Positions 24,945 to 33,400 of a stretch of 64,000 bases of DNA are shown one piece after another. The translations under genes and the position numbers were made by a program. The notes beneath the pieces are model-generated. The model made no database searches. It worked only from the letters and a program-made list of their open reading frames with translations, and was not told the DNA's origin. The stretch covers positions 287,969 through 351,968 of the forward strand of contig NZ_VDCZ01000003.1 of assembly GCF_006491645.1 (NCBI RefSeq). The letters run 5' to 3'. This DNA is from Flavobacterium profundi. Its GTDB lineage: Bacteria > Bacteroidota > Bacteroidia > Flavobacteriales > Flavobacteriaceae. How positions within the stretch are numbered: the stretch's first letter is position 1; every line of letters begins with the position of its first letter.

Positions 24945-27056
24945 TTAATAATCAAAATACCAATTAAATAAATCACTTCTTAAACCAATTGAAAACCAAC
25001 TTGTGTTCATTTTCTGCAGGGTTTCTGTTTGAAGTTTAGGATTAAAATCGCGAAACATGGCATTCGCAAAAACCTTTAAATTAGAAGCAGGATTAACAAC
25101 ATAACCAATTTGTAATTCCCCAATAATTACTGTTGTTTTATTTCCTTGTGCTATAGCTACACCTGAATCAAAAGGTCTATTCTCTTCATAGCTCAAGTAG
25201 ATATTTCCACCATAATTATAGGTATCTGTTGCCGAATTAAAATCAAAACCTCTTTGTCCATAAGTAAATTTAGCCTCTCCAAAATACCTTGCTTTAGCAT
25301 AACGAGCAATTCCAACTAATTCTCTAAAATTAGCACCCCATGCATGCCCCATACTTTGGTTATTGTGTCCATAATTAGTCAGCGGATTACTGTGCGAATA
25401 CACATAAGGTCTCACTTGATTATATTCCAGTTGCAACATGAAGTTTTTTACTCCAAAGGCATCATAATATTTAGCACCAATTTGATAACCAAACTTATTT
25501 CTCCAACTCTTATTCCCTTCTTTTACATCGCCAATTGCAAATTCATCTAATAAAAATTGTCCGTAAAAATTAACACTATTGCTCCATTTGTATTTAGCTG
25601 TCGCTCCCAATAATGCATTTCCGCTTTTTGAAGAAGAAGAAAACTCTACTGCTCTGTAAAAAATAATAGGATTTACAAAGTTAACATCGAATCCTCTATC
25701 GTTAGTATTCGTCCATACGACATTTTCAAACAACCCTATATTCAATCTTTTAGACACATTATAACTTAAATAATGACTTGCCATATATTTGGTTGCGTAA
25801 GTCCCTTCTAAACTTGCTTCGGGTCTAACATCTTTCAACCACATATAGGTATTGGTATATTTAATTTTCCAAAAGGTGGTATTAATTTTAAAATAAGGAT
25901 ACGGACTTGTAGCATCACTCTGTAAAAGCGAACGATATCCATCTCCAATAAAATTTCTTCCATAACCCAATTGCAAATCAATAAAGGAATTGGGCTTATA
26001 TTTCAAATTGGCTTCTGCCATTGGAAAATCAAAAGCATCTTCTTTAAATAACTTTGCAATTCCTACTCCAGGAATGATTGCAGGATTTCCTCCAGATGGT
26101 TTTAAACTCACAGCATACGCATTATAATAATCCGCAAATCGCCCTTGACTTTCGTAAATAGACGAAGAAAAAGTTAACGTTTCCCCTAGAGCTCCTTGTA
26201 CCTGCACTCCTCTTGTATTTACAAATGTATTAGACAAATCACTTCCTGTATCTTTACCAATTCTAAGATCAAAAATTGGATTTACTGTAAACCAATATAC
26301 ATCGCCTTGTATCGCTATTAAATTTTCATTCCATAGCTTTCTTCCCCACCAAGATTCTTTTTGTTTTAGCAACTGTTTTTGAACTGCCTCGAAGTCATAA
26401 TATTTAGCCACCTCATTATAAGAATAAGGTTTTGTAGCCGTGTGATTATTACTCCCTACTTGATTTAGTGCTGCCTCAAAATTATAATAACTTAAATGGG
26501 TAAAAGCGATATTTAAATTACTTCGAAAATTAGGATTATCGAATGGCTTATACGATTTTTCAACGTCCTCAAATTCTGTCAATTCTTTCTCATTATTTGC
26601 AACAAGTTTAACTGAATGGTTATTTTCTGCAACAACCAAATCCTCTTGTTTTAGATTGGGATCTACCAAAGGAATTGCAATTTTTAAAGTAAATTTACTG
26701 TAGGTTGGTCTTCCAGAATAAGTAGCCGGTTGAATTAATGGTAATTGCTCGAATACATTTTGCGTTTCTTGTCTCAAATCATTGGAAATTGCATCAATAT
26801 AAAGTGTTTTAAATTGACCAATTGTATCCACTTCAAACACCACAATAACATCTCCTTTATAATTTTCTTCTACAACCTCTTTAGGAACCTTAAACTTAGA
26901 ATAGATGAAATTTTGCAAGGTTACATAAAAACAATTTTCCTGATTTTCAGAAAGTTCATTTTTACATTCAGAAAAAACTGGAAAGGTTTGTTTTTCAACT
27001 TGAGCCAATGCTTGAAACCCCATTAACAAAATAAAAAGACCTATATATATTTTCAT
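24945..27056 (-). CDS. Wzi/RemB-like outer-membrane barrel with N-terminal TonB-type domain
   Basis: A 703-residue secreted protein. After the signal peptide (residues 1-19, GFQALAQ) comes a domain at about 25-131 that looks like a TonB C-terminal domain: FPVFSECKNELSENQENCF with Cys31 and Cys42, GDVIVVFEVDTIGQFK, and a closing LPLIQPATYSGRPTY and KIAIPL. The rest (about 220-703) is a beta-barrel of the capsule-assembly Wzi type, with segments like FIDLQLGYGRNFIGDGYRS. Flavobacterial homologs are, to my memory, often called gliding protein RemB; I cannot confirm orthology. It lies 2 nt after deoC, and two TonB genes with the same module lie just upstream. Confidence 0.8.
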   Translation of the reverse strand: MKIYIGLFILLMGFQALAQVEKQTFPVFSECKNELSENQENCFYVTLQNFIYSKFKVPKEVVEENYKGDVIVVFEVDTIGQFKTLYIDAISNDLRQETQNVFEQLPLIQPATYSGRPTYSKFTLKIAIPLVDPNLKQEDLVVAENNHSVKLVANNEKELTEFEDVEKSYKPFDNPNFRSNLNIAFTHLSYYNFEAALNQVGSNNHTATKPYSYNEVAKYYDFEAVQKQLLKQKESWWGRKLWNENLIAIQGDVYWFTVNPIFDLRIGKDTGSDLSNTFVNTRGVQVQGALGETLTFSSSIYESQGRFADYYNAYAVSLKPSGGNPAIIPGVGIAKLFKEDAFDFPMAEANLKYKPNSFIDLQLGYGRNFIGDGYRSLLQSDATSPYPYFKINTTFWKIKYTNTYMWLKDVRPEASLEGTYATKYMASHYLSYNVSKRLNIGLFENVVWTNTNDRGFDVNFVNPIIFYRAVEFSSSSKSGNALLGATAKYKWSNSVNFYGQFLLDEFAIGDVKEGNKSWRNKFGYQIGAKYYDAFGVKNFMLQLEYNQVRPYVYSHSNPLTNYGHNNQSMGHAWGANFRELVGIARYAKARYFGEAKFTYGQRGFDFNSATDTYNYGGNIYLSYEENRPFDSGVAIAQGNKTTVIIGELQIGYVVNPASNLKVFANAMFRDFNPKLQTETLQKMNTSWFSIGLRSDLFNWYFDY

Positions 27057-27058
27057 TT

Positions 27059-27802
27059 TTAATACTCGGAATTAGATTCTTTACCTTCAACTATTGCCTT
27101 TGCAGCAGAAGTTCCTATTCTTTTTACACCTAACTTAATCATTTCAACAGCTTCTTCATAATTGCGAACTCCACCAGCTGCTTTAACTGGCAATGGAAAA
27201 GCATTCTCCAACATGATTTTAACAGTTTCAACAGTAGCTCCATTTGGCAAACCCTCCTGAGTTTGATAAAAACCTGTAGAAGATTTTACAAAAACATAAT
27301 CATAAAAAGATTCTTTAAAATTGGCAATAATCACATTCTTTATCAAAACACATAATTGAATAATTTGATGGTGAGACAAAGCTGCCACTTCAATAATCCA
27401 CTTTACAACTTTATTGCTCTCTAAAGCTAACTTTGTACATATTAAGACTTGCTCTTTAATCATTGTTATTTCACCTCTTTTAAAAGCTTCATAATCCAAC
27501 ACAAAATCCAACTCATCAGCACCATCTAGAATCGCTTTTTTAGCTTCTATCACTTTAAATTCTGTAGCATTATCTCCTTTTGGAAAGTCAATAACAGTAC
27601 CAACACTTAATTTGGACTTCGCCTCTACTATCATCGTTTTAGCTAATGAAACAAATTCAGGTCGAATCATAATTAACTTAAAATCATATTGAATCGCTTC
27701 TTGAATATTTTGCTCCACGATGCGTATGTTTTCTTTTTTAGAAATACCCGCTTGTGCAGCAGTTTTTAAGTAAGTAGCATCTAAATATTGTTCGAGAGAC
27801 AT
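27059..27802 (-). CDS. deoC: Deoxyribose-phosphate aldolase
   Basis: Cleaves 2-deoxyribose 5-phosphate to glyceraldehyde 3-phosphate and acetaldehyde in deoxynucleoside breakdown. The 247-residue TIM barrel has the class I residues: the Schiff-base Lys173 in VKSSTGFYQT, Lys207 in VKAAGGVRNYEEA, and Asp99 in GADELDFVLDY. VGTVIDFPKG is a further family signature. No other nucleoside-catabolism gene is near; it is followed after 2 nt by the Wzi/RemB-like gene, so the two seem co-transcribed without an obvious functional link. Confidence 0.96.
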   Translation of the reverse strand: MSLEQYLDATYLKTAAQAGISKKENIRIVEQNIQEAIQYDFKLIMIRPEFVSLAKTMIVEAKSKLSVGTVIDFPKGDNATEFKVIEAKKAILDGADELDFVLDYEAFKRGEITMIKEQVLICTKLALESNKVVKWIIEVAALSHHQIIQLCVLIKNVIIANFKESFYDYVFVKSSTGFYQTQEGLPNGATVETVKIMLENAFPLPVKAAGGVRNYEEAVEMIKLGVKRIGTSAAKAIVEGKESNSEY

Positions 27803-27830
27803 AGTACTTCATTTTGAATATACGGTAAAA

Positions 27831-27865
27831 ATAAAAAAATCCCATTGATATGGGATTCTTTTTTT
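27831..27865 (-). terminator. Terminator of the downstream tonB paralog
   Basis: 8-bp stem AATCCCAT (27850-27857 with 27838-27845), 4-nt loop, T-rich on both exits. It lies 22 nt after the stop of the TonB gene at 27880, and separates it from deoC. Confidence 0.85.
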
Positions 27866-27879
27866 AGTATTTATTCCAA

Positions 27880-28656
27880 TTAATTTAATCGAAAGGTAAT
27901 TGGAATTGCGTATTTAATTTTAACATTTTTAGTTCCTTGTTTTGCAGGAATTAACTGAGGAATTTTTTTCACAGCTTTTTCAGCTGCTTTTTTCATATCT
28001 TCAGTAGCACGATTGTTCTCTAAAGGTTTAACATTTGTAATGTTCCCGTTTTCATCAATTATAAATTCAATCAGAGCTGTACCTTGTTTTCTATTATCAA
28101 AATCTCTCTCTGGGTATACTAAATTTTTAGAAATTGCTTTAGCCAATTGCTCATCAAAACAAGCTTTTTGTTCTGACCTTGCCAGACCCTTACAGGCTTT
28201 AAACATAGGCAATTGCTCAACAGTAACTAGCATCATAGGCTCCGTAGTTCCTCCAGTAGCTGTAGCAGTATTTGAAGCAACAGGATTGGTATCAACTGAA
28301 GTTTTATCTACTTCAGGTTCGTCTTGAGTACCTAAATCTTGTTTGACAACTTTCTCTTCATCATCTTTGACATCAAATTTGTCAACCAATTCTACTTTTG
28401 GTCTTGGTTCGACACTAGCTATTTTCTTAGGAGCAATAGGCTTCACTTTAGTAGGAGCTTCAGGTTCTGCAGGATTATAAACAAAAGTACTATCATAAAC
28501 AGGTTCCCAAATTGTACCTGTATCTGATTTTTTAATTACCTCTTTGAAATTAGACTCTAAAATAAAAAGGGTAACGACCATGGCTGCGATTAGACCTAAT
28601 TGAAAATAGATAAAACTATTTTTTGTCTTTCTTTTAAAATCATCTTTTGCTCTCAT
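27880..28656 (-). CDS. TonB family energy transducer (paralog A)
   Basis: A 258-residue inner-membrane protein that would pass proton-motive energy to outer-membrane receptors. It has one N-terminal membrane helix (about 17-34), a periplasmic linker rich in Pro, Glu and Lys (residues 45-140), and a C-terminal TonB domain. That domain has LPMFKACKGLARSEQKACF (Cys155, Cys166), GTALIEFIIDENGNITNVK and a closing VKIKYAIPITFRLN. The two cysteines and the GxxxVxF-type core match paralog B and the Wzi/RemB-like protein. No exbB or exbD is adjacent. A palindromic TGTTAACA pair lies just upstream of its start. Confidence 0.93.
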   Translation of the reverse strand: MRAKDDFKRKTKNSFIYFQLGLIAAMVVTLFILESNFKEVIKKSDTGTIWEPVYDSTFVYNPAEPEAPTKVKPIAPKKIASVEPRPKVELVDKFDVKDDEEKVVKQDLGTQDEPEVDKTSVDTNPVASNTATATGGTTEPMMLVTVEQLPMFKACKGLARSEQKACFDEQLAKAISKNLVYPERDFDNRKQGTALIEFIIDENGNITNVKPLENNRATEDMKKAAEKAVKKIPQLIPAKQGTKNVKIKYAIPITFRLN

Positions 28657-28673
28657 AATTATATAGTATTTAA

Positions 28674-28692
28674 TGTTAACAGCTTGTTAACA
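28674..28692. promoter_or_regulatory. Paired TGTTAACA palindromes upstream of tonB paralog A
   Basis: Two copies of the 8-bp palindrome TGTTAACA (28674-28681 and 28685-28692) separated by 3 nt, 18-36 nt before the ATG at 28656. The position would suit a dimeric regulator; no known regulator is assigned. Confidence 0.35.
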
Positions 28693-28712
28693 AATACTAC
28701 ACAAATTATATG

Positions 28713-28748
28713 CCAAAAAAAAATTCCAATCGAAAAGATTGGAATTTT
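28713..28748 (-). terminator. Terminator of tonB paralog B
   Basis: 12-bp stem AAAATTCCAATC (28737-28748 with 28720-28731), 5-nt loop, T-run on the minus strand. It lies 19 nt after the stop of the TonB gene at 28768, so the two tonB genes are separate units. Confidence 0.9.
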
Positions 28749-28767
28749 ATATATAAGAATTACGTAA

Positions 28768-29514
28768 TTACTGTAATTTAAATGTAATTGGTAAACCGTA
28801 TTTTACTCTTACTGCTTTACCTCTTTGTTTACCTGGAGTAAATTTAGGTAATTTAGAAATAATACGTTGTGCTTCTTGCTCTAACAATTCAGCATCTTGT
28901 TTAATACCTCTTCCTCTTACTTGAATGTCTTTAACAACACCATCTTTATCAATCATGAATTGAACCGCTACAGATCCTTGAGATCCATTTTCAGCTGCTC
29001 TTTCTGGATAACTGAAATATTTCTTAATGTGTGCATTCATTTTTTCGTTAAAGCAATCCATTTGTTTGCTCTTTGCTACACCTTCACATCCAGGGAACAT
29101 AGGAATTTGCTCAATAATAGCAAACGGCATCTCATCTGGAATATCATCTAAACTAGGTCCTGTTTCACCCACTTCAGAAGCTTCAACCACAGTTACAGGT
29201 TTATTTTCTTCAATCTCAGTAGTTTCAATTTTCTTTTCTTCTAATTTGATTTCATTCTTAACCACTTCGATTACTTCTGGAGCTGGTGGAGGTGGTGGAG
29301 GTAGTCTTTGTACTGGAGGCATTGTTAATACAACATCTTCTTCTTCCAATACTAAATTATCTGTTAATGCAAATTTTTCGTTTTCAACTCTTGGATCTTC
29401 AGATTTCATTTCAATACCCAAGTAGGTAAGTACTAAAACAGCTACAAGTCCTATTTGAAAAAACAGTCCGCTGTTTCTTTTAGGGTCAACATTAGGATTT
29501 TTCTTTACTTCCAT
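28768..29514 (-). CDS. TonB family energy transducer (paralog B)
   Basis: A 248-residue TonB protein with the classic layout: a membrane helix (about 17-35), a proline-rich spacer (MPPVQRLPPPPPPAPE at 65-80) that can span the periplasm, acidic repeats, and the C-terminal domain with IPMFPGCEGVAKSKQMDCF (Cys143, Cys154), GSVAVQFMIDKDGVVKDIQV and VRVKYGLPITFKLQ. It is clearly paralogous to the next gene. It has the stronger TonB-like spacer of the two and is the better candidate for the main receptor energiser. ExbB/ExbD are not in the window. The promoter was not recognised. Confidence 0.95.
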   Translation of the reverse strand: MEVKKNPNVDPKRNSGLFFQIGLVAVLVLTYLGIEMKSEDPRVENEKFALTDNLVLEEEDVVLTMPPVQRLPPPPPPAPEVIEVVKNEIKLEEKKIETTEIEENKPVTVVEASEVGETGPSLDDIPDEMPFAIIEQIPMFPGCEGVAKSKQMDCFNEKMNAHIKKYFSYPERAAENGSQGSVAVQFMIDKDGVVKDIQVRGRGIKQDAELLEQEAQRIISKLPKFTPGKQRGKAVRVKYGLPITFKLQ

Positions 29515-29577
29515 AATTTTGTTTTTGAGGTCGCTAATATAATTAATAAAAAAATAGTTTTAAAATTTTTTTAAGTT

Positions 29578-29946
29578 TTATTTATTAACAAATCTTAAAA
29601 AAACCAAAGCGGTAACAGCTCCAAGAGCGTTTGCCAAAACATCATAGATGTCAGCATGACGGTCCTTGGTAAACATCCATTGAAATACTTCAATAATTAT
29701 GCCATACACCACTAAAACAAGAACTAATTTTAATTGTCTTTTAAATTCATACACATTTAAAGCCTTTTTCCAAAAGTAAAACAATACAAAATAAAATATA
29801 AAATGTACTATTTTATCTTTATGAGGTATACTGACTAAGCCTGGAGTCCCTTTTATTGTTACTAGACATAAGTACATAATAATAGCACTCCACAAAACAG
29901 CCAAATATAGAAACTTACGCTCCAATAAGTGCTGCGTAATCTTCAC
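29578..29946 (-). CDS. VanZ family membrane protein
   Basis: A 122-residue protein with four membrane helices and the VanZ pattern ([26 protein letters not shown], then [19 protein letters not shown] near the C-terminus). Function is unknown for most members; the namesake gives low-level teicoplanin resistance. The start is uncertain: GTG at 29946 or TTG at 29925, both inside the end of gcvH, or TTG at 29904 just after it. Any of these implies translational coupling to gcvH. Confidence 0.85.
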   Translation of the reverse strand: MKITQHLLERKFLYLAVLWSAIIMYLCLVTIKGTPGLVSIPHKDKIVHFIFYFVLFYFWKKALNVYEFKRQLKLVLVLVVYGIIIEVFQWMFTKDRHADIYDVLANALGAVTALVFLRFVNK

Positions 29947-30295
29947 TAGATAATAGTTTTTCTAATTCACTAGCATCTGTAAATTTCACTTTTACCATCC
30001 AACCTTCTCCATATGGATCTGAATTTACTTTTTCAGGCTCAGATTCTAAGCTATCATTAAATTCAATTATTTCACCAGTTAAAGGTAGAAATAAATCCGA
30101 TACTGTTTTAACAGCTTCAACTGTTCCAAAAACTTCATCTTTATCTAAAGTTTGATCTAAAGTTTCTACTTCAACATAAACGATATCTCCTAATTCTTTT
30201 TGTGCAAAATCTGTAATTCCAATAGTTGCTATTTCTCCTTCCACAGCAACCCATTCATGATCTTTAGTGTACTTTAAGTTTGATGGTATGTTCAT
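29915..30295 (-). CDS. gcvH: Glycine cleavage system H protein
   Basis: Lipoylated shuttle protein of the glycine cleavage complex, also used in lipoate metabolism. The 126 residues are the usual length. The lipoyl site is Lys63 in [19 protein letters not shown], flanked by the family segments [19 protein letters not shown] at the N-terminus and [11 protein letters not shown] near the end. The other glycine-cleavage genes (gcvT, gcvP) are not in the window. It has its own -7 box and overlaps the VanZ gene. Confidence 0.97.
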   Translation of the reverse strand: MNIPSNLKYTKDHEWVAVEGEIATIGITDFAQKELGDIVYVEVETLDQTLDKDEVFGTVEAVKTVSDLFLPLTGEIIEFNDSLESEPEKVNSDPYGEGWMVKVKFTDASELEKLLSSEDYAALIGA

Positions 30296-30320
30296 TTTGT
30301 GTTATTTTTTAATCTTTATA

Positions 30321-30328
30321 CAAATGTA
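30321..30328 (-). promoter_or_regulatory. -7 box of gcvH
   Basis: Reads TACATTTG on the minus strand, 25 nt before the gcvH ATG. No suitable -33 TTG was found. Confidence 0.5.
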
Positions 30329-30384
30329 GTTTTATTAATTTAATTCTAAAATAACTTCACAAATATTTTTAAAAAGATTCTTTA

Positions 30385-30417
30385 TATAAAAAAATCCGCT
30401 TGGATGAAGCGGATTTT
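30385..30417 (-). terminator. Terminator of the maeB-ruvA-sprA operon
   Basis: 11-bp stem AAAATCCGCTT (30407-30417 with 30391-30401), 5-nt loop, followed by Ts on the minus strand. It lies 23 nt after the sprA stop. Confidence 0.92.
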
Positions 30418-30440
30418 ATTTATAAATGCATTATAATGAA

Positions 30441-33400
30441 TTAGTTACCAAAGTTATAACGAATAGTAAAACCTGTTCGTACATTTGTAATTGGGAAAGA
30501 CGTTGAAATTACAGCCTTTGAAAACTGATGATCATAGAAGAATATTGCCGTTAAGTTTTTGCTAAAAGAATAATCTGCAGATAACTTGATAGACCATAAA
30601 TTTTGCCCACCAGCCAACTCATTATTATCATAATCCAAATAACGAACTATAGTATTATTCCTACGTAAAGAAAAATCAGTTTTAATATTGATATCACTTT
30701 TAATCACTCCAGTAGGATTATCAGCTAATTTAGAATTGATAATAACGTCTTTGATACGATACCCTAATCCTATTGTATATTCATTACCACTCACTTCAGT
30801 TAAGAGATTATTATCAAAACTCATATTTAAAGTTCGGTCTTTTTTCATTTCAGCTAAAATCTTTATGGAATTTTTCATTTCAAAATCTACACGAAGAAGT
30901 GGATTAAATTGTTCGCTTAAATTCACGTTTGAAATAATCGTACTTGCATAAAAATTTCCATTAGCATCCACAGGAGTTTCATTCAAATTAGATCGGAAAG
31001 AATTGACGTTATAACTTGCTCGATATCCATGTTGCAATGAAAAACGCTTAAATTTATCTTTAAACCATTTGTATCGCATTAAACCTGTATATTTTAAATT
31101 CCAATTTGGCAAAGGAATATTTTTAAAAACACCTACCGATTCTTTACCCACATCTTTACCCGAATAAGCAGCTCTAAAAGATGGTAATAGTACTTGCTGG
31201 CTATTTTTACCAAAACCTACTGGATATCCGTCCACATCTCTAGGATAATTGTTTGTTCCGTAATGAGCCGTTGCCAATTTATCCGCTACCAAAATACGGT
31301 TCGCTCTGAAAGTATTGAAAGATTCTGAGAAATTTTCATCACTTTGACTAAAAGCCGTTTGTATCAATATAGTTGAAATGCTGAAATTACCAAAATTATA
31401 AGGAGAACGCGAATTATACTGTCCGTTCGTAACATCATATTGTTCCGAATAATTTTCAGCATACATTCGATCCGCTGTTAAATCTATTTTTACATCCGCA
31501 AATGGTTCTACTTGAGCCGTAAAATTCATTTGTTTATTCACTACTTGTGTAAAGTTTTGATTGAAATCTGGAAAAGATGTTAACCAACCTTGTCTCGCTG
31601 CTTCATAACGAACATCGGATTGACTTCCAAATACAAATCCTAAAGAAGGTTTTGAAGTTCCAAAGAACCCTAATCCTGGCAAATAACCGGGTAAAACAGT
31701 ACCACTAGTTTGTGTGTAATTTGCTTGAATATTTTTAACACTAGTAACGATTCCAATTAATCCATTCACAAAAATATTACCTTCATTTTTAGTTGTTTTC
31801 CCTTTTGCAGTAATCTTCTGACCTGGCTTTGGTAAGGTTTCTTTTGCTCCTTTATTCGCATCCTTTTTGTTTTTATTCTTACTTTTTTTATTTCCTGTTA
31901 AACCTACATAACGGTAGAACAAATCCATGTTAAGAGTAGTATTTAACTTATGCGAATTTGCATTTTGAATGGTATTTCCTAAGTCATACACTTCATCACC
32001 CACTTGAAAATCTCTTAAGAAATCTGACGAGCGTTGCCAGTTAAAATCTCCCGTATAACTATAGGTAGACTTTACAAAACTTAAGGCAGGAATTTTATTG
32101 ATGGGTAAATCATAATTGACAACAATTTGCTGATTATGTTGATTGGACTCCCCAACATTCCAATAGTCATCCCATATATCTAAGCCATCTACAGGCACAT
32201 CGTTCTCATCTAAATAGTTTCTAACAATGTTATTGGTAGCAGCGGTATAATTGACACGTAGTGATTTCGTAATATTATAATTAAAACCATATTGATAATT
32301 AAAAAAATAATTTCTTCTATATAAGGGGTCCAATCCAATACCTTGCACATCAACTAATCTAAATTGCTGTCTATTGAATTGTCTCACAATATTCGAACTA
32401 AAAGAAACACTCGCAGGTAAGAAATTAAAATTAAAATCCTTCAACATCTTATAATAGCCACTTTTGGCTAATTTATTAGATTTTTTAAAAGGTTCAATAG
32501 TTAAAGGTTTAAAAGCATAAGCATAATCTAGCGAGGTTCTATTTTGCTGATCTACTAAATTTTCAATTTCGTAGTCATGATGTTCCGTTTCGTTAAAAGA
32601 ATAGGATAACGTTAGATTTTCAACATCATAAAAATGCTGTTTTTGTTCTTCGCCTCGTTCTTTTCTTACTCCTATAAAATTAATACTTGTTCTTTTTGTA
32701 TAATCGATAGCTCTGTTTTTGATATTATCTTTTTCTGCTTGATCCTCTGTATTATCAATTAGCTGTTGTAGTTCAATATCTTGATAAAAAGGGTCGTATT
32801 TTGGTGTAATCGTTTCTTCACCCACTGCATAATTAAATGGTAAAGTTATTCCCCATTTTTTTGGCAATAATTTACCTAAATTCAAATTAGTCACCACATC
32901 ATATTGAAATACATCTTCTCTACTTCTTTCATTTGGACCTTGTTCAATTCCTCCAAAACCGATGGTACTTACTCTACTTGTAGCCGACAAAGTCGCAAAA
33001 TCAGCCACATTGGTATCCATATTAGCTACCGCAGCATACCCTCCCTTGTTATCTAAATCAGATAATCGCAATTCATTAAACCAAACTTCTCCTCTAATAA
33101 TTTGATTGGTATTGTTTTTAACACCAACCATTAATGTTCTTACCAAACCAAAATTAGGATTTCCTTTAATACCTATCGTAAGTTTATTATTGGATGAACC
33201 TAAATCTTGCTCATTAATAAAACGAATACCGTTCACGTCAGGCGTAATAGAGTTCGGATCACTAATTATTTTAGACTTTAAAGCCGTTAAAATACTTAAC
33301 GCTACTTCAATTTCATTTTCAGAAGGCCAAATTGCCTCAGGTGTAGCGGAATTTTGAGCGGAAACCTTTAATGGAATTTCAATTTGATAAAAGTTTTCTG

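Noticed and set aside
28013..28327. 104-codon open frame opposite tonB paralog A
   Set aside because: Antisense to a conserved TonB domain without any gene-like features.
29027..29425. 132-codon open frame opposite tonB paralog B
   Set aside because: A reflection of the proline-rich TonB spacer (poly-Gly on the other strand); no independent support.
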